Shown piece by piece: positions 1-6,146 of a DNA stretch of 10,595 nucleotides (positions within the stretch are counted from its first letter, which is position 1; each line of letters starts with the position of its first letter). The stretch is from Bacteroidetes bacterium UBA4009. Lineage in GTDB: Bacteria > Bacteroidota > Bacteroidia > NS11-12g > UBA9320. The notes under the pieces were generated by a model. It searched no databases. It was not told where the DNA came from and saw only the letters and a list, made by a program, of their open reading frames with translations. The translations under genes and the position numbers were made by a program. The DNA is taken from positions 1 to 10,595 of the forward strand of contig DGBH01000113.1 in the NCBI GenBank assembly GCA_002384205.1, read 5' to 3'.

Positions 1-87
1 TAAACTCTTAAACTTTTAAACTTCTCCAGTGCTTCGCTGTATAATGGATTCTAGTATCCCACTAAACTTTTAACCTTCTAAACTTCT
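1..87. repeat. Two 25-bp AT-rich direct repeats made of TAAACTTT-like units
   Basis: Positions 1-25 and 63-87 align without gaps at 22 of 25 bases. Each copy consists of roughly three successive TAAACTTT-like 8-9 bp units, so the repeat is itself internally repetitive. The copies start 62 bp apart and lie in the non-coding region before the proline dehydrogenase gene. The first copy touches the window edge, so the array may extend further left. No function can be assigned. It could be an intergenic low-complexity repeat family. Confidence 0.6.
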
Positions 88-111
88 AACCATTTACTTC
101 ATAAATCCGTA

Positions 112-119
112 TAAATTTG
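112..119 (+). promoter_or_regulatory. Candidate -7 box (TAAATTTG) for the proline dehydrogenase gene
   Basis: TAAATTTG matches the Bacteroidota -7 consensus TAnnTTTG exactly and lies 10 bp before the ATG at 130. No convincing TTG or TTTG -33 element sits at 17-23 bp upstream; the nearest TTTA (93-96) is only 15 bp away. If this is the promoter, the transcript would be leaderless or carry only a few untranslated bases. That fits the absence of a Shine-Dalgarno sequence but remains an inference. Confidence 0.35.
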
Positions 120-129
120 CTAGCTATAA

Positions 130-1299
130 ATGAAGCTATCTTTTGACGATACCCAACATGCCTTCGCGCATAAGTCAAACTTCGACTTGCAAAAAGCATA
201 TCGCTTGTTTCAAACCTTTTCCTATCCATGGTTAGTTAGCAATGGACCTAAATTGGCCAATTTCGCATTATCCATAGGTCTACCCATCAAAGGATTAATC
301 AAAAAGACTATTTTTCATCAGTTTTGTGGAGGGGAAACGATAACCGAAAGTGCAAAATCTGCGATTGAATTGCACGCCAATGGGATAGGGGCCATCTTAG
401 ATTACAGCGTAGAGGGCGGGGCAGATAATCAAGCCTATGCCGCCGCATTTGAAGAGCTCAAAAAAGTGATTTTGGAAGCAGCAAATCAACCTGCGTATCC
501 TTTTGCCGTGTTTAAATGTACAGGTATTGGTTCTTTTAGCGCGTTAGTAGCCGCATCTGAAGGCGTTAGCTTAAGCACCAAGCAAAATAACGAACTATCC
601 GATGTGTCCAGTAGAGTACATCAACTATGTGCACTCGCTGCCCAACATAACGTCAAAATTTTGATAGATGCGGAAGAGACTTGGATACAGAAAGCCATTG
701 ATGAATTAGCGGTTGCCAACATGCAAGAATTCAATCAAGAGCAGGCGATTGTATACAACACCATTCAGCTGTATCGCACGGGAAGAATAGCCGAAATACA
801 GCATCAAATAGCAGCTGCACGCGCAGGTGAGTATAAACTAGGGTTTAAGCTGGTACGTGGCGCCTATATGGAAAAAGAACGTTTGAGAGCTATTGAAAAA
901 GGCTATGTGAGTCCCATACAAGTGTCTAAAGAAAATACGGATCGTGATTACAACGAGGCACTTACGCTGTGTTTTGAAAACAGAGATGTAGTGAGTGTGA
1001 TGGCAGGTACCCATAACGAAGGAAGTTCGTATTTACTCGCCCAACTCATAGCAGAGGCTAAGTTGGATAAAAAGGATGATCGATTTTGGTTTGCGCAGCT
1101 TTATGGCATGAGTGATCATATTAGTTTTAACCTGGCGCATGCGGGCTATAATGTAGCCAAGTATTTGCCGTATGGCCCGGTAAAAGAAGTATTACCTTAC
1201 TTAAGTCGGCGTGCACAAGAAAACAGCAGTGTAAAAGGTCAAGCAGGGAGAGAACTCTCGCTGATTATTACAGAAATGAAACGCAGAAAACTAGCCTAA
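130..1299 (+). CDS. Proline dehydrogenase (PRODH, FAD-dependent)
   Basis: The 389-residue protein should oxidise L-proline to delta-1-pyrroline-5-carboxylate with FAD, passing electrons to the quinone pool. It is the first step of proline catabolism. It has the size of a monofunctional eukaryote-like PRODH and lacks the fused P5C dehydrogenase of PutA. Visible family motifs are LDYSVEG (90-96), DAEETWIQ (180-187), YNTIQLYR (209-216), KLVRGAYMEKER (240-251), GTHNE (293-297), FAQLYGMSD (321-329), and LPYLSRRAQENSS (355-367). The last holds the RRxxE proline-binding signature (R360, R361, E364). The ATG at 130 is chosen because it follows a TAAATTTG box and gives a full-length N-terminus. No P5C dehydrogenase gene is visible nearby. 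The gene converges on rnhA with only 39 bp between stop codons. The family call is secure; the physiological direction is from family knowledge. Confidence 0.95.
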   Translation: MKLSFDDTQHAFAHKSNFDLQKAYRLFQTFSYPWLVSNGPKLANFALSIGLPIKGLIKKTIFHQFCGGETITESAKSAIELHANGIGAILDYSVEGGADNQAYAAAFEELKKVILEAANQPAYPFAVFKCTGIGSFSALVAASEGVSLSTKQNNELSDVSSRVHQLCALAAQHNVKILIDAEETWIQKAIDELAVANMQEFNQEQAIVYNTIQLYRTGRIAEIQHQIAAARAGEYKLGFKLVRGAYMEKERLRAIEKGYVSPIQVSKENTDRDYNEALTLCFENRDVVSVMAGTHNEGSSYLLAQLIAEAKLDKKDDRFWFAQLYGMSDHISFNLAHAGYNVAKYLPYGPVKEVLPYLSRRAQENSSVKGQAGRELSLIITEMKRRKLA

Positions 1300-1307
1300 G
1301 TTTAGTT

Positions 1308-1340
1308 TTACGGTTTTCTATGCTTCGCCGTAGTTTGTTT
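1308..1340 (+). terminator. Weak stem-loop between convergent genes, possible terminator
   Basis: TACGG (1309-1313) can pair with CCGTA (1328-1332), with T-G wobbles on both sides and a 12-base loop containing TGCTTCG. The downstream side continues as TTTGTTT, so the structure could end the proline dehydrogenase transcript. The T-rich tail overlaps the stop codon of the opposing RNase H gene. The stem is short and the T tract is interrupted, so the call is tentative. Confidence 0.3.
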
Positions 1341-1821
1341 AGAATAAACGAGCATCATCAGCACTCACCCCATAACCCACATCGGCTTTTAAGTTTTTGC
1401 CTTCGGCGGCAGCTTTTGCCAATTGGTCACAGATTTCATTTTCGGGAACCCCACTATGGCCTTTCACCCAATGAAAATGAATGGTATAGTTGGGATATAT
1501 CGCTAAGAATTGGCGCCAAAGATCAGGGTTGGCTTTGTCTTTAAATCCTTTTTTCTCCCATCCGAAAACCCATTTTTTCTGCACGGCATCTATTACATAT
1601 TTAGAGTCGGAGTATATATGTACTTCTTTGTTGTTGGCGGCCTCATTCAATAAATGCAGTGCTTGTATAACCGCCATAAGTTCCATGCGGTTATTGGTAG
1701 TTTTGGCAAAACCCTCGCTGGCTGTTTTACGCTGCCCTTTATACTTGAGCACGATACCGTAACCACCGGGACCAGGGTTTCCGAGTGAGCTACCGTCTGT
1801 ATATATTTCAATTATTTCCAA
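1339..1821 (-). CDS. rnhA: Ribonuclease HI
   Basis: The 160-residue enzyme cleaves the RNA strand of RNA:DNA hybrids, removing primers and R-loops in the cytoplasm. Its length is typical of bacterial type 1 RNase H. All active-site residues are present: D9 in YTDGSS, E47 in NNRMEL, D72 in YSDSKY, H122 in VKGHSG and D132 in NEICDQLA. The basic-protrusion segment KKWVFGWEKKGFK (82-94) is also there. The start must be TTG (1819-1821), because an in-frame stop lies three codons upstream and no ATG or GTG occurs before the first catalytic Asp. This TTG sits inside the penultimate codons of folC, so the genes overlap by 10 bp and are probably translationally coupled. It appears to be the last gene of the minus-strand run. 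Confidence 0.96.
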   Translation of the reverse strand: MEIIEIYTDGSSLGNPGPGGYGIVLKYKGQRKTASEGFAKTTNNRMELMAVIQALHLLNEAANNKEVHIYSDSKYVIDAVQKKWVFGWEKKGFKDKANPDLWRQFLAIYPNYTIHFHWVKGHSGVPENEICDQLAKAAAEGKNLKADVGYGVSADDARLF

Positions 1822-3062
1822 GGGAGTTTATGTTCAGCTTTAAGTTGTAATAAATCGGCCACTACAAAATTACTCCCTCCAATGAAAAGTAAGGAAGATT
1901 CAGCATGACCTGAAGCAGAGATTTGGATTAAACTCTCGTTTACAGCTTCTAAAAGAGTGGCTTGCTGCGTAGTCGGAATACCAAAAGAAGTAAAAGCCTC
2001 GGCAGCGATATCCGTTTCCATACCTCGTATAACTTGTGGTTTTACCAAGTGAATAGACTGCGCGGGTGGGAGTAGAGGTACGATTTTATTCAACTCTTTA
2101 TCAGAGACAAAGCCCAATATAAAATAAACACGTAGACCTAAATTTCGAATTTCATCGGCTATTAACCCAATTCCTTCTTCGTTGTGCGCCACATCGCAAA
2201 TGACCAAGGGTGAATCATGCAACTTTTGCCATCTTCCTTCAAAGTGTGTACTGCTACAAACATGAGCAAGCGCATACGCTGTTTTTGCGGGTTGGGTAGG
2301 GAATTGATCTTGTAAAATAGCTTCTACTTGCAAAGCACATCCGATATTCCACGATTGATGTTTTCCTTTTAAATCAGAAGCAAACGAATGTGTTGCGTAG
2401 CTAAAGTGTTTTGCCTCCTGTTCTTTCGCTTTCGCTAAAATTACCTGTAACGGACTTTCTGAAATATTTCCCGTAACTACCGGAACGTTTGGTTTTATGA
2501 TACCTGCTTTTTCGCCGGCAATAAGTTCGAGGGTATCGCCCAACATATCCTTGTGATCATAGCCTATAGAGGTAATGACACATGCAAGCGGTTGAATGAT
2601 ATTGGTACTATCTAATCGACCTCCCAAACCCGTTTCAATGATGGCGATATCCACCTTTTGTTCAGCAAAATAGCTGAAGGCCATGGCAACTGTTATTTCA
2701 AAAAAGGAAGGTTTTAGTTGCTCAATGAGCGGAGCAATAACGGCGGTAAATTGGATTACAAATTCTGGAGAGCACAATTCTCCGTTAATTTTGATGCGTT
2801 CTCTAAAATCTACCAAATGGGGCGAAGTGTACAATCCTACTTTATAGCCATTGTTTTGATACAGGGAAGATAGGATATGAGATGTCGACCCTTTGCCATT
2901 GGTGCCGGCCACGTGTACAGATTTAAAAGCATGTTGAGGATTGCCCAAGGCAGCGCAAAGTGCCAGGGTATTGGTAAGGTCTTTTTTGTAGGCAACGGCT
3001 CCTATGCGTTGGTACATAGGTAATTTGGCAAAGAGATAGGCTAAGGTTTGCTCGTAGGTCAA
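1812..3062 (-). CDS. folC: Bifunctional folylpolyglutamate synthase / dihydrofolate synthase
   Basis: This Mur-ligase-family ATPase adds L-glutamate to dihydropteroate, making dihydrofolate, and extends polyglutamate tails on folates in the cytoplasm. With the TTG start at 3062 it is 416 residues. Visible motifs are the P-loop GTNGKGSTS (53-61), TSPHLVDFRERI (79-90), ETGLGGRLDSTN (143-154), EKAGIIK with the likely carbamylated lysine (184-190), and DVAHNEEG in the C-terminal domain. The start is uncertain. A farther in-frame TTG at 3107 would overlap the TonB-like gene by 37 bp and add 15 unrelated residues. The TTG at 3062 lies 8 bp after the tonB stop and begins with TYEQTL, the usual N-terminus in this phylum, so it is preferred. 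FolC directly after ExbB-ExbD-TonB is a recurrent order in Bacteroidota. Function in folate synthesis is secure; no link to TonB work is implied. Confidence 0.94.
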   Translation of the reverse strand: MTYEQTLAYLFAKLPMYQRIGAVAYKKDLTNTLALCAALGNPQHAFKSVHVAGTNGKGSTSHILSSLYQNNGYKVGLYTSPHLVDFRERIKINGELCSPEFVIQFTAVIAPLIEQLKPSFFEITVAMAFSYFAEQKVDIAIIETGLGGRLDSTNIIQPLACVITSIGYDHKDMLGDTLELIAGEKAGIIKPNVPVVTGNISESPLQVILAKAKEQEAKHFSYATHSFASDLKGKHQSWNIGCALQVEAILQDQFPTQPAKTAYALAHVCSSTHFEGRWQKLHDSPLVICDVAHNEEGIGLIADEIRNLGLRVYFILGFVSDKELNKIVPLLPPAQSIHLVKPQVIRGMETDIAAEAFTSFGIPTTQQATLLEAVNESLIQISASGHAESSLLFIGGSNFVVADLLQLKAEHKLPWK

Positions 3063-3070
3063 GCTGCTGA

Positions 3071-3898
3071 TTAGTTTACTTGGAAGGTGTACGTAAAGTG
3101 ACCACAACCTCCGTCAGAACCACTTACATTCTTAAAAGAAGATTGCTTGATGGAACTTATAGCTTTTTCGATTAATCTAGAATTGGTCGTAGTGCCAGGG
3201 GCTCCACGTAAAGGATCATGTTTTACGGTAGTAACAGTGCCGTTTTCATTTACACATACGTATAATCGTACGACTCCATTATCTTGAATACCGCCTGAAG
3301 GAGGATTTATTTTGGCATCAAAACCACCAATTAATCCCACAACGGGACCGCTTGTTGGTCCGCTACCTGTTCCTGTTCCTAGTTTACCTTTACCACCATT
3401 CCCATTTGGGTCGCCATCTGGTGTTCCGTCTGGGCTGCCTTTGTATCCTCCGCTTCGGGTATCGTCTCCTGAGCCCTTGCCCGTCTTATCTTTTCCAATG
3501 TTAATCTTAGGAGCACTTTTGGTAGGTGCTGGTTCTGCGGGTTTGGTAGGTTCTGTTTTAGGAGTTTGCTCAGTGGGAGTTGTTTTAGGCTTTACTTTAC
3601 GAGCAGGTTTTGTTTTTTGAACCACAGGGGCTTCGGCATCGTCACTGGTGAGTTGACTTTGTGGAGTGTATTCTGGAACACTTGGCGGAGGCGTGCTTTC
3701 TTCTTGCGCAGAACTATTGTCAGGCCCACCTTGATCAGGTTGACCCAGACTGATGGCAACTCCACCTGCTTCTTCGTCTTTTGCTTCAGCAGTGGTGCAT
3801 GACTTACTCAAAATAAAAAGCAATAAAATAAGCAGAATGTAAAACACCGTAGTGCCTGCCATCGCTTGTTTATCTTCTGTTCTATTAAAATCGATCAT
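3071..3898 (-). CDS. TonB-like energy transducer
   Basis: The 275-residue protein is predicted to link the ExbB/ExbD motor to outer-membrane partners through the periplasm. It has a short cytoplasmic N-terminus, one membrane anchor (about 17-31), and an acidic stretch with GGVAISLG (45-52). A Pro/Lys/Thr-rich spacer follows (about 94-135), then a Gly/Asp-rich linker (about 139-185), and a C-terminal domain (about 189-275) with RLYVCVNENGTVTTVK, typical of a TonB/TolA fold. Three cysteines are present: C34 just outside the membrane, and C215 and C265 within the C-terminal domain, which could pair. The YP-x-x-A signature that usually opens TonB C-terminal domains is replaced by INPPSGG. The gene starts 16 bp after exbD ends and stops 8 bp before folC. 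TonB-like function is inferred from architecture and neighbours; a TolA-like role is the main alternative. Confidence 0.85.
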   Translation of the reverse strand: MIDFNRTEDKQAMAGTTVFYILLILLLFILSKSCTTAEAKDEEAGGVAISLGQPDQGGPDNSSAQEESTPPPSVPEYTPQSQLTSDDAEAPVVQKTKPARKVKPKTTPTEQTPKTEPTKPAEPAPTKSAPKINIGKDKTGKGSGDDTRSGGYKGSPDGTPDGDPNGNGGKGKLGTGTGSGPTSGPVVGLIGGFDAKINPPSGGIQDNGVVRLYVCVNENGTVTTVKHDPLRGAPGTTTNSRLIEKAISSIKQSSFKNVSGSDGGCGHFTYTFQVN

Positions 3899-3914
3899 AC
3901 TTGAATTCGTTGAG

Positions 3915-4313
3915 TTAATCTACTTTATCCAGTGCAAGCACGACCTTGGCACCTGCCTGGTCTGCAATCATCACCACATTCATAACGTCATCGTAACGTA
4001 TATTCTTATCTCCGCGTATACTTACGGTTGCATTCGCATTACTACTCAACACAGAAGCTAGTTCAGTGGGTAGCTGGTCAATGGTTATTTGTTTGTCATC
4101 AATAGCATAAGTTAAGTTTTCATCGATAGAAACCACAATTACCTTATTGATGGGATTGACTTTATTTACGCCTTTAGGCAACACTAATTTAAGCGCAGGT
4201 TCTTTAACAATTGAACTTATGATGATGAAAAAAATCAATAACAAGAAAACAATGTCCGTCATACTTGAGGCATTGAAATCGGTATTGATTTTACTATTTC
4301 TTCTTAAATCCAT
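3915..4313 (-). CDS. exbD: Biopolymer transporter ExbD/TolR family
   Basis: The 132-residue subunit forms, with ExbB, the proton-conducting stator complex in the inner membrane. It has a short cytoplasmic N-terminus (MDLRRNSKINTDFN), a single membrane helix (about 18-37), and a periplasmic domain ending in ALDKVD. The helix carries the conserved proton-binding aspartate in SMTDIVFLLL (D20), equivalent to ExbD D25 of E. coli. IRGDKNIRYDDVMNVV (98-113) is the typical periplasmic signature. The ATG at 4313 lies 2 bp after the exbB stop, and the TonB-like gene begins 16 bp downstream. ExbD and TolR cannot be separated by sequence alone; the neighbouring TonB-like gene favours ExbD. Confidence 0.93.
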   Translation of the reverse strand: MDLRRNSKINTDFNASSMTDIVFLLLIFFIIISSIVKEPALKLVLPKGVNKVNPINKVIVVSIDENLTYAIDDKQITIDQLPTELASVLSSNANATVSIRGDKNIRYDDVMNVVMIADQAGAKVVLALDKVD

Positions 4314-4315
4314 CG

Positions 4316-5014
4316 TTATTTTCCAGGTTCGTGCATAATATCTAGAAATTCTACGGTGGTAGCTTCCATGATATACACTACTTTATTGATAAAACTGCTT
4401 AGAAGGTTATAACCGATATAGGCAAAAATACCTACTACGAGTCCTGCAACAGTAGTCATCATGGCTTCTCCAATACCTCCACTTAATAAATCAGCGGTAA
4501 TTTGTTGTCCGGCCTCTTGCATTTGGTTAAACGTACGAATCATACCCGTTACCGTACCCAAGAAACCTAGCATAGGAGCAGCTCCCGAGATAGTTGCCAA
4601 AAGCGCCATTCCTTTTTCCAATTTATACACTTCTAGTTTACCTATATTTTCTACGGCTACACTAATATCTTTTAGAGGCTTACCTATTCGGGAAAGACCT
4701 TTATCGATCATGAGCCCAATAGGAGTTCCATTGGCTACGCATAGTCTTTGAGCGCCTTTTACGTCACCTTCGGTTACCATAGATTTAATATTTCCCATAA
4801 ATTGAGAGTCAAGCACACTTGCTTTTTTGATGGTAAGGTAGCGTTCAATGCTAAGGTAAACGGCAATTACACCTAAAATACCGATAGGTATCATCACGAT
4901 TCCACCTTTCCATATTAAACTAAATATGTCCATTCCTCCACCTTCATTAGTAGTCTCAGCTACGGTTTCTGCAACTGCGGCTCCACCTTGCACTATTTGT
5001 AATAGTATGCTCAT
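4316..5014 (-). CDS. exbB: MotA/TolQ/ExbB proton channel family protein
   Basis: The 232-residue protein is the channel-forming partner of ExbD in the inner membrane. It uses proton-motive force to drive the TonB-like protein. Three membrane helices are visible at about 37-57, 136-158 and 184-208. The family core GAAPMLGFLGTVTGMIRTF (144-162) lies in helix 2, and GIGEAMMTTVAGLVVG (180-195) leads into and lies in helix 3. The soluble segment between helices 1 and 2 contains the expected cytoplasmic domain. A 27-residue Ala/Glu/Gly-rich N-terminal extension precedes MDIFSLIWKGG; M28 is a possible alternative start. The ATG at 5014 lies one base after the HU/SPOR stop and the gene ends 2 bp before exbD, so translational coupling is likely. 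No residue expected for function seems missing. Confidence 0.94.
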   Translation of the reverse strand: MSILLQIVQGGAAVAETVAETTNEGGGMDIFSLIWKGGIVMIPIGILGVIAVYLSIERYLTIKKASVLDSQFMGNIKSMVTEGDVKGAQRLCVANGTPIGLMIDKGLSRIGKPLKDISVAVENIGKLEVYKLEKGMALLATISGAAPMLGFLGTVTGMIRTFNQMQEAGQQITADLLSGGIGEAMMTTVAGLVVGIFAYIGYNLLSSFINKVVYIMEATTVEFLDIMHEPGK

Positions 5015-5015
5015 T

Positions 5016-6089
5016 TTATTTTTGTTCTATAACTAGTTTATGGTTCATTTTATTTTGTAAGAGTGCTTGGTATTCTTTAGCCAGTTCTTCACTGTCAAAA
5101 GAAATCACAAATACATTCGAAGTGCCATCGTCATTATTTACCGATGTCACATCGCTATACATTTCACCTAATTCGCTTTTTAGTTGTTCAGCGATTTGAG
5201 CAGATTCTACCTGTGCATAGATGCCATATACGTCATGGGTTTCTATGGGTAGGATTGCGGTAGGATCCTCTTCTTCGGTTACATTTACGAGATTTGGTTC
5301 AAATGAATCAAAAGATAAATAAGGAGTTTCCAATAAGGATGCAATCTGACTGTCTAGTTCGGCACTAGAAGCTAGATTCATTTCAAAATTCAATAAAGCA
5401 GCTATAATACCGATTAAGAATAAAGATCCAATACTATTGATAATGGTTAGGCTGGATAATTTTTTAGTACCCTGCCTTGTTGCTTTGATTTGTTTAGCTC
5501 GTTTTTTTACCTCGGCAGCTTGTTGTCTGGCTAGTCTTCTAGTTGCTGAGGCAACAGGCTCACTTGCTTTGGATTCCGTGATGACTTCTACCGTTGGCAA
5601 TAAAGTCTTTTGCGCCTGTTCCGCGATTAAAGGTTTTTGCGCGATTACGGTGGTAGCGGGTTTAGGCTCTGCAACTAATTGTTTTAAACGTAATTTAGGT
5701 AATCCGAAGGATTCACGACTAAAATTAACTAGATAATGCGGAACAAATACGAGTTTAGACTCTTGGGTATAATAGAAAGTACCTACTTCAGCTATTTCTA
5801 CATTGCGTTTTGATTCGAGCTCAACCCATAGTTCAGAAATATAATTTTCGACTGCTTTCAGTCCTTCTTCGTAGGAGCATTGTAAATGCTGACTTAAGTG
5901 GTTGGCAACTAAGCCATCATTATTGATTATTTGCTTGTTGAAGTTAATTACTTCCTGCTTAGGCATTGCATACTGTGCAACTACATTTTTTTCTGCCCGT
6001 TTTTCATTAATCAAGAACGCACCGAATCCTGGCAGTATAACACAGTTGTGTTTATACAGTAAAAATGATATTTCTTTTGCCAAATTCAT
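5016..6089 (-). CDS. HU-CCDC81 and SPOR domain-containing inner-membrane protein
   Basis: The 357-residue protein appears to join two CCDC81-like HU-type domains (about 1-58 and 60-135), a single transmembrane helix (about 213-234), and a divergent C-terminal SPOR domain (about 285-355). HU-like signatures are NCVILPGFGAFL (15-26), FNKQIINNDGLVANHLSQ (50-67) and VEIAEVGTFYY (97-107). A strongly basic stretch just before the helix (RRLARQQAAEVKKRAK, 184-199) predicts that the HU part is cytoplasmic and the SPOR part periplasmic. SPOR domains in general bind glycan strands lacking stem peptides at division sites; this one is weak by eye. The ATG at 6089 is preferred over an in-frame TTG three codons upstream. 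The gene lies one base before exbB, so it belongs to that operon. Its function is not established; a role linking envelope and nucleoid is only an inference. Confidence 0.85.
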   Translation of the reverse strand: MNLAKEISFLLYKHNCVILPGFGAFLINEKRAEKNVVAQYAMPKQEVINFNKQIINNDGLVANHLSQHLQCSYEEGLKAVENYISELWVELESKRNVEIAEVGTFYYTQESKLVFVPHYLVNFSRESFGLPKLRLKQLVAEPKPATTVIAQKPLIAEQAQKTLLPTVEVITESKASEPVASATRRLARQQAAEVKKRAKQIKATRQGTKKLSSLTIINSIGSLFLIGIIAALLNFEMNLASSAELDSQIASLLETPYLSFDSFEPNLVNVTEEEDPTAILPIETHDVYGIYAQVESAQIAEQLKSELGEMYSDVTSVNNDDGTSNVFVISFDSEELAKEYQALLQNKMNHKLVIEQK

Positions 6090-6146
6090 CTGATGCAATA
6101 TTACTAATTATATAGCTTTTTTTTGAGCTAAATGTGCTAAAAATTA

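Noticed and set aside
1320..1762. Plus-strand open frames opposite rnhA (1320-1544 and 1490-1762)
   Set aside because: They lie antisense to a clear RNase HI gene with all catalytic residues, and their translations show no domain or motif.
3312..3802. Plus-strand open frames, one Pro/Gly/Leu-rich, opposite the TonB-like gene
   Set aside because: The odd composition is the mirror of the Gly/Pro-rich linker on the minus strand; no independent coding signal.
3852..4751. Plus-strand open frames opposite exbD and exbB
   Set aside because: Shadows of well-supported membrane protein genes; no recognisable motif.
5437..6093. Plus-strand open frames opposite the HU/SPOR gene
   Set aside because: Antisense to a gene with recognisable domains in a tight operon; no motif in the opposite frame.
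6096..6103. TAATATTG on the minus strand as a promoter for the HU/SPOR gene
   Set aside because: One mismatch to TAnnTTTG and no TTG element at suitable spacing upstream.
6113..6130. TAGCT/AGCTA hairpin with a T-rich loop between the barrel and HU/SPOR genes
   Set aside because: Only five base pairs and no T run following on the minus strand, so it is not credible as a terminator and the genes may be co-transcribed.
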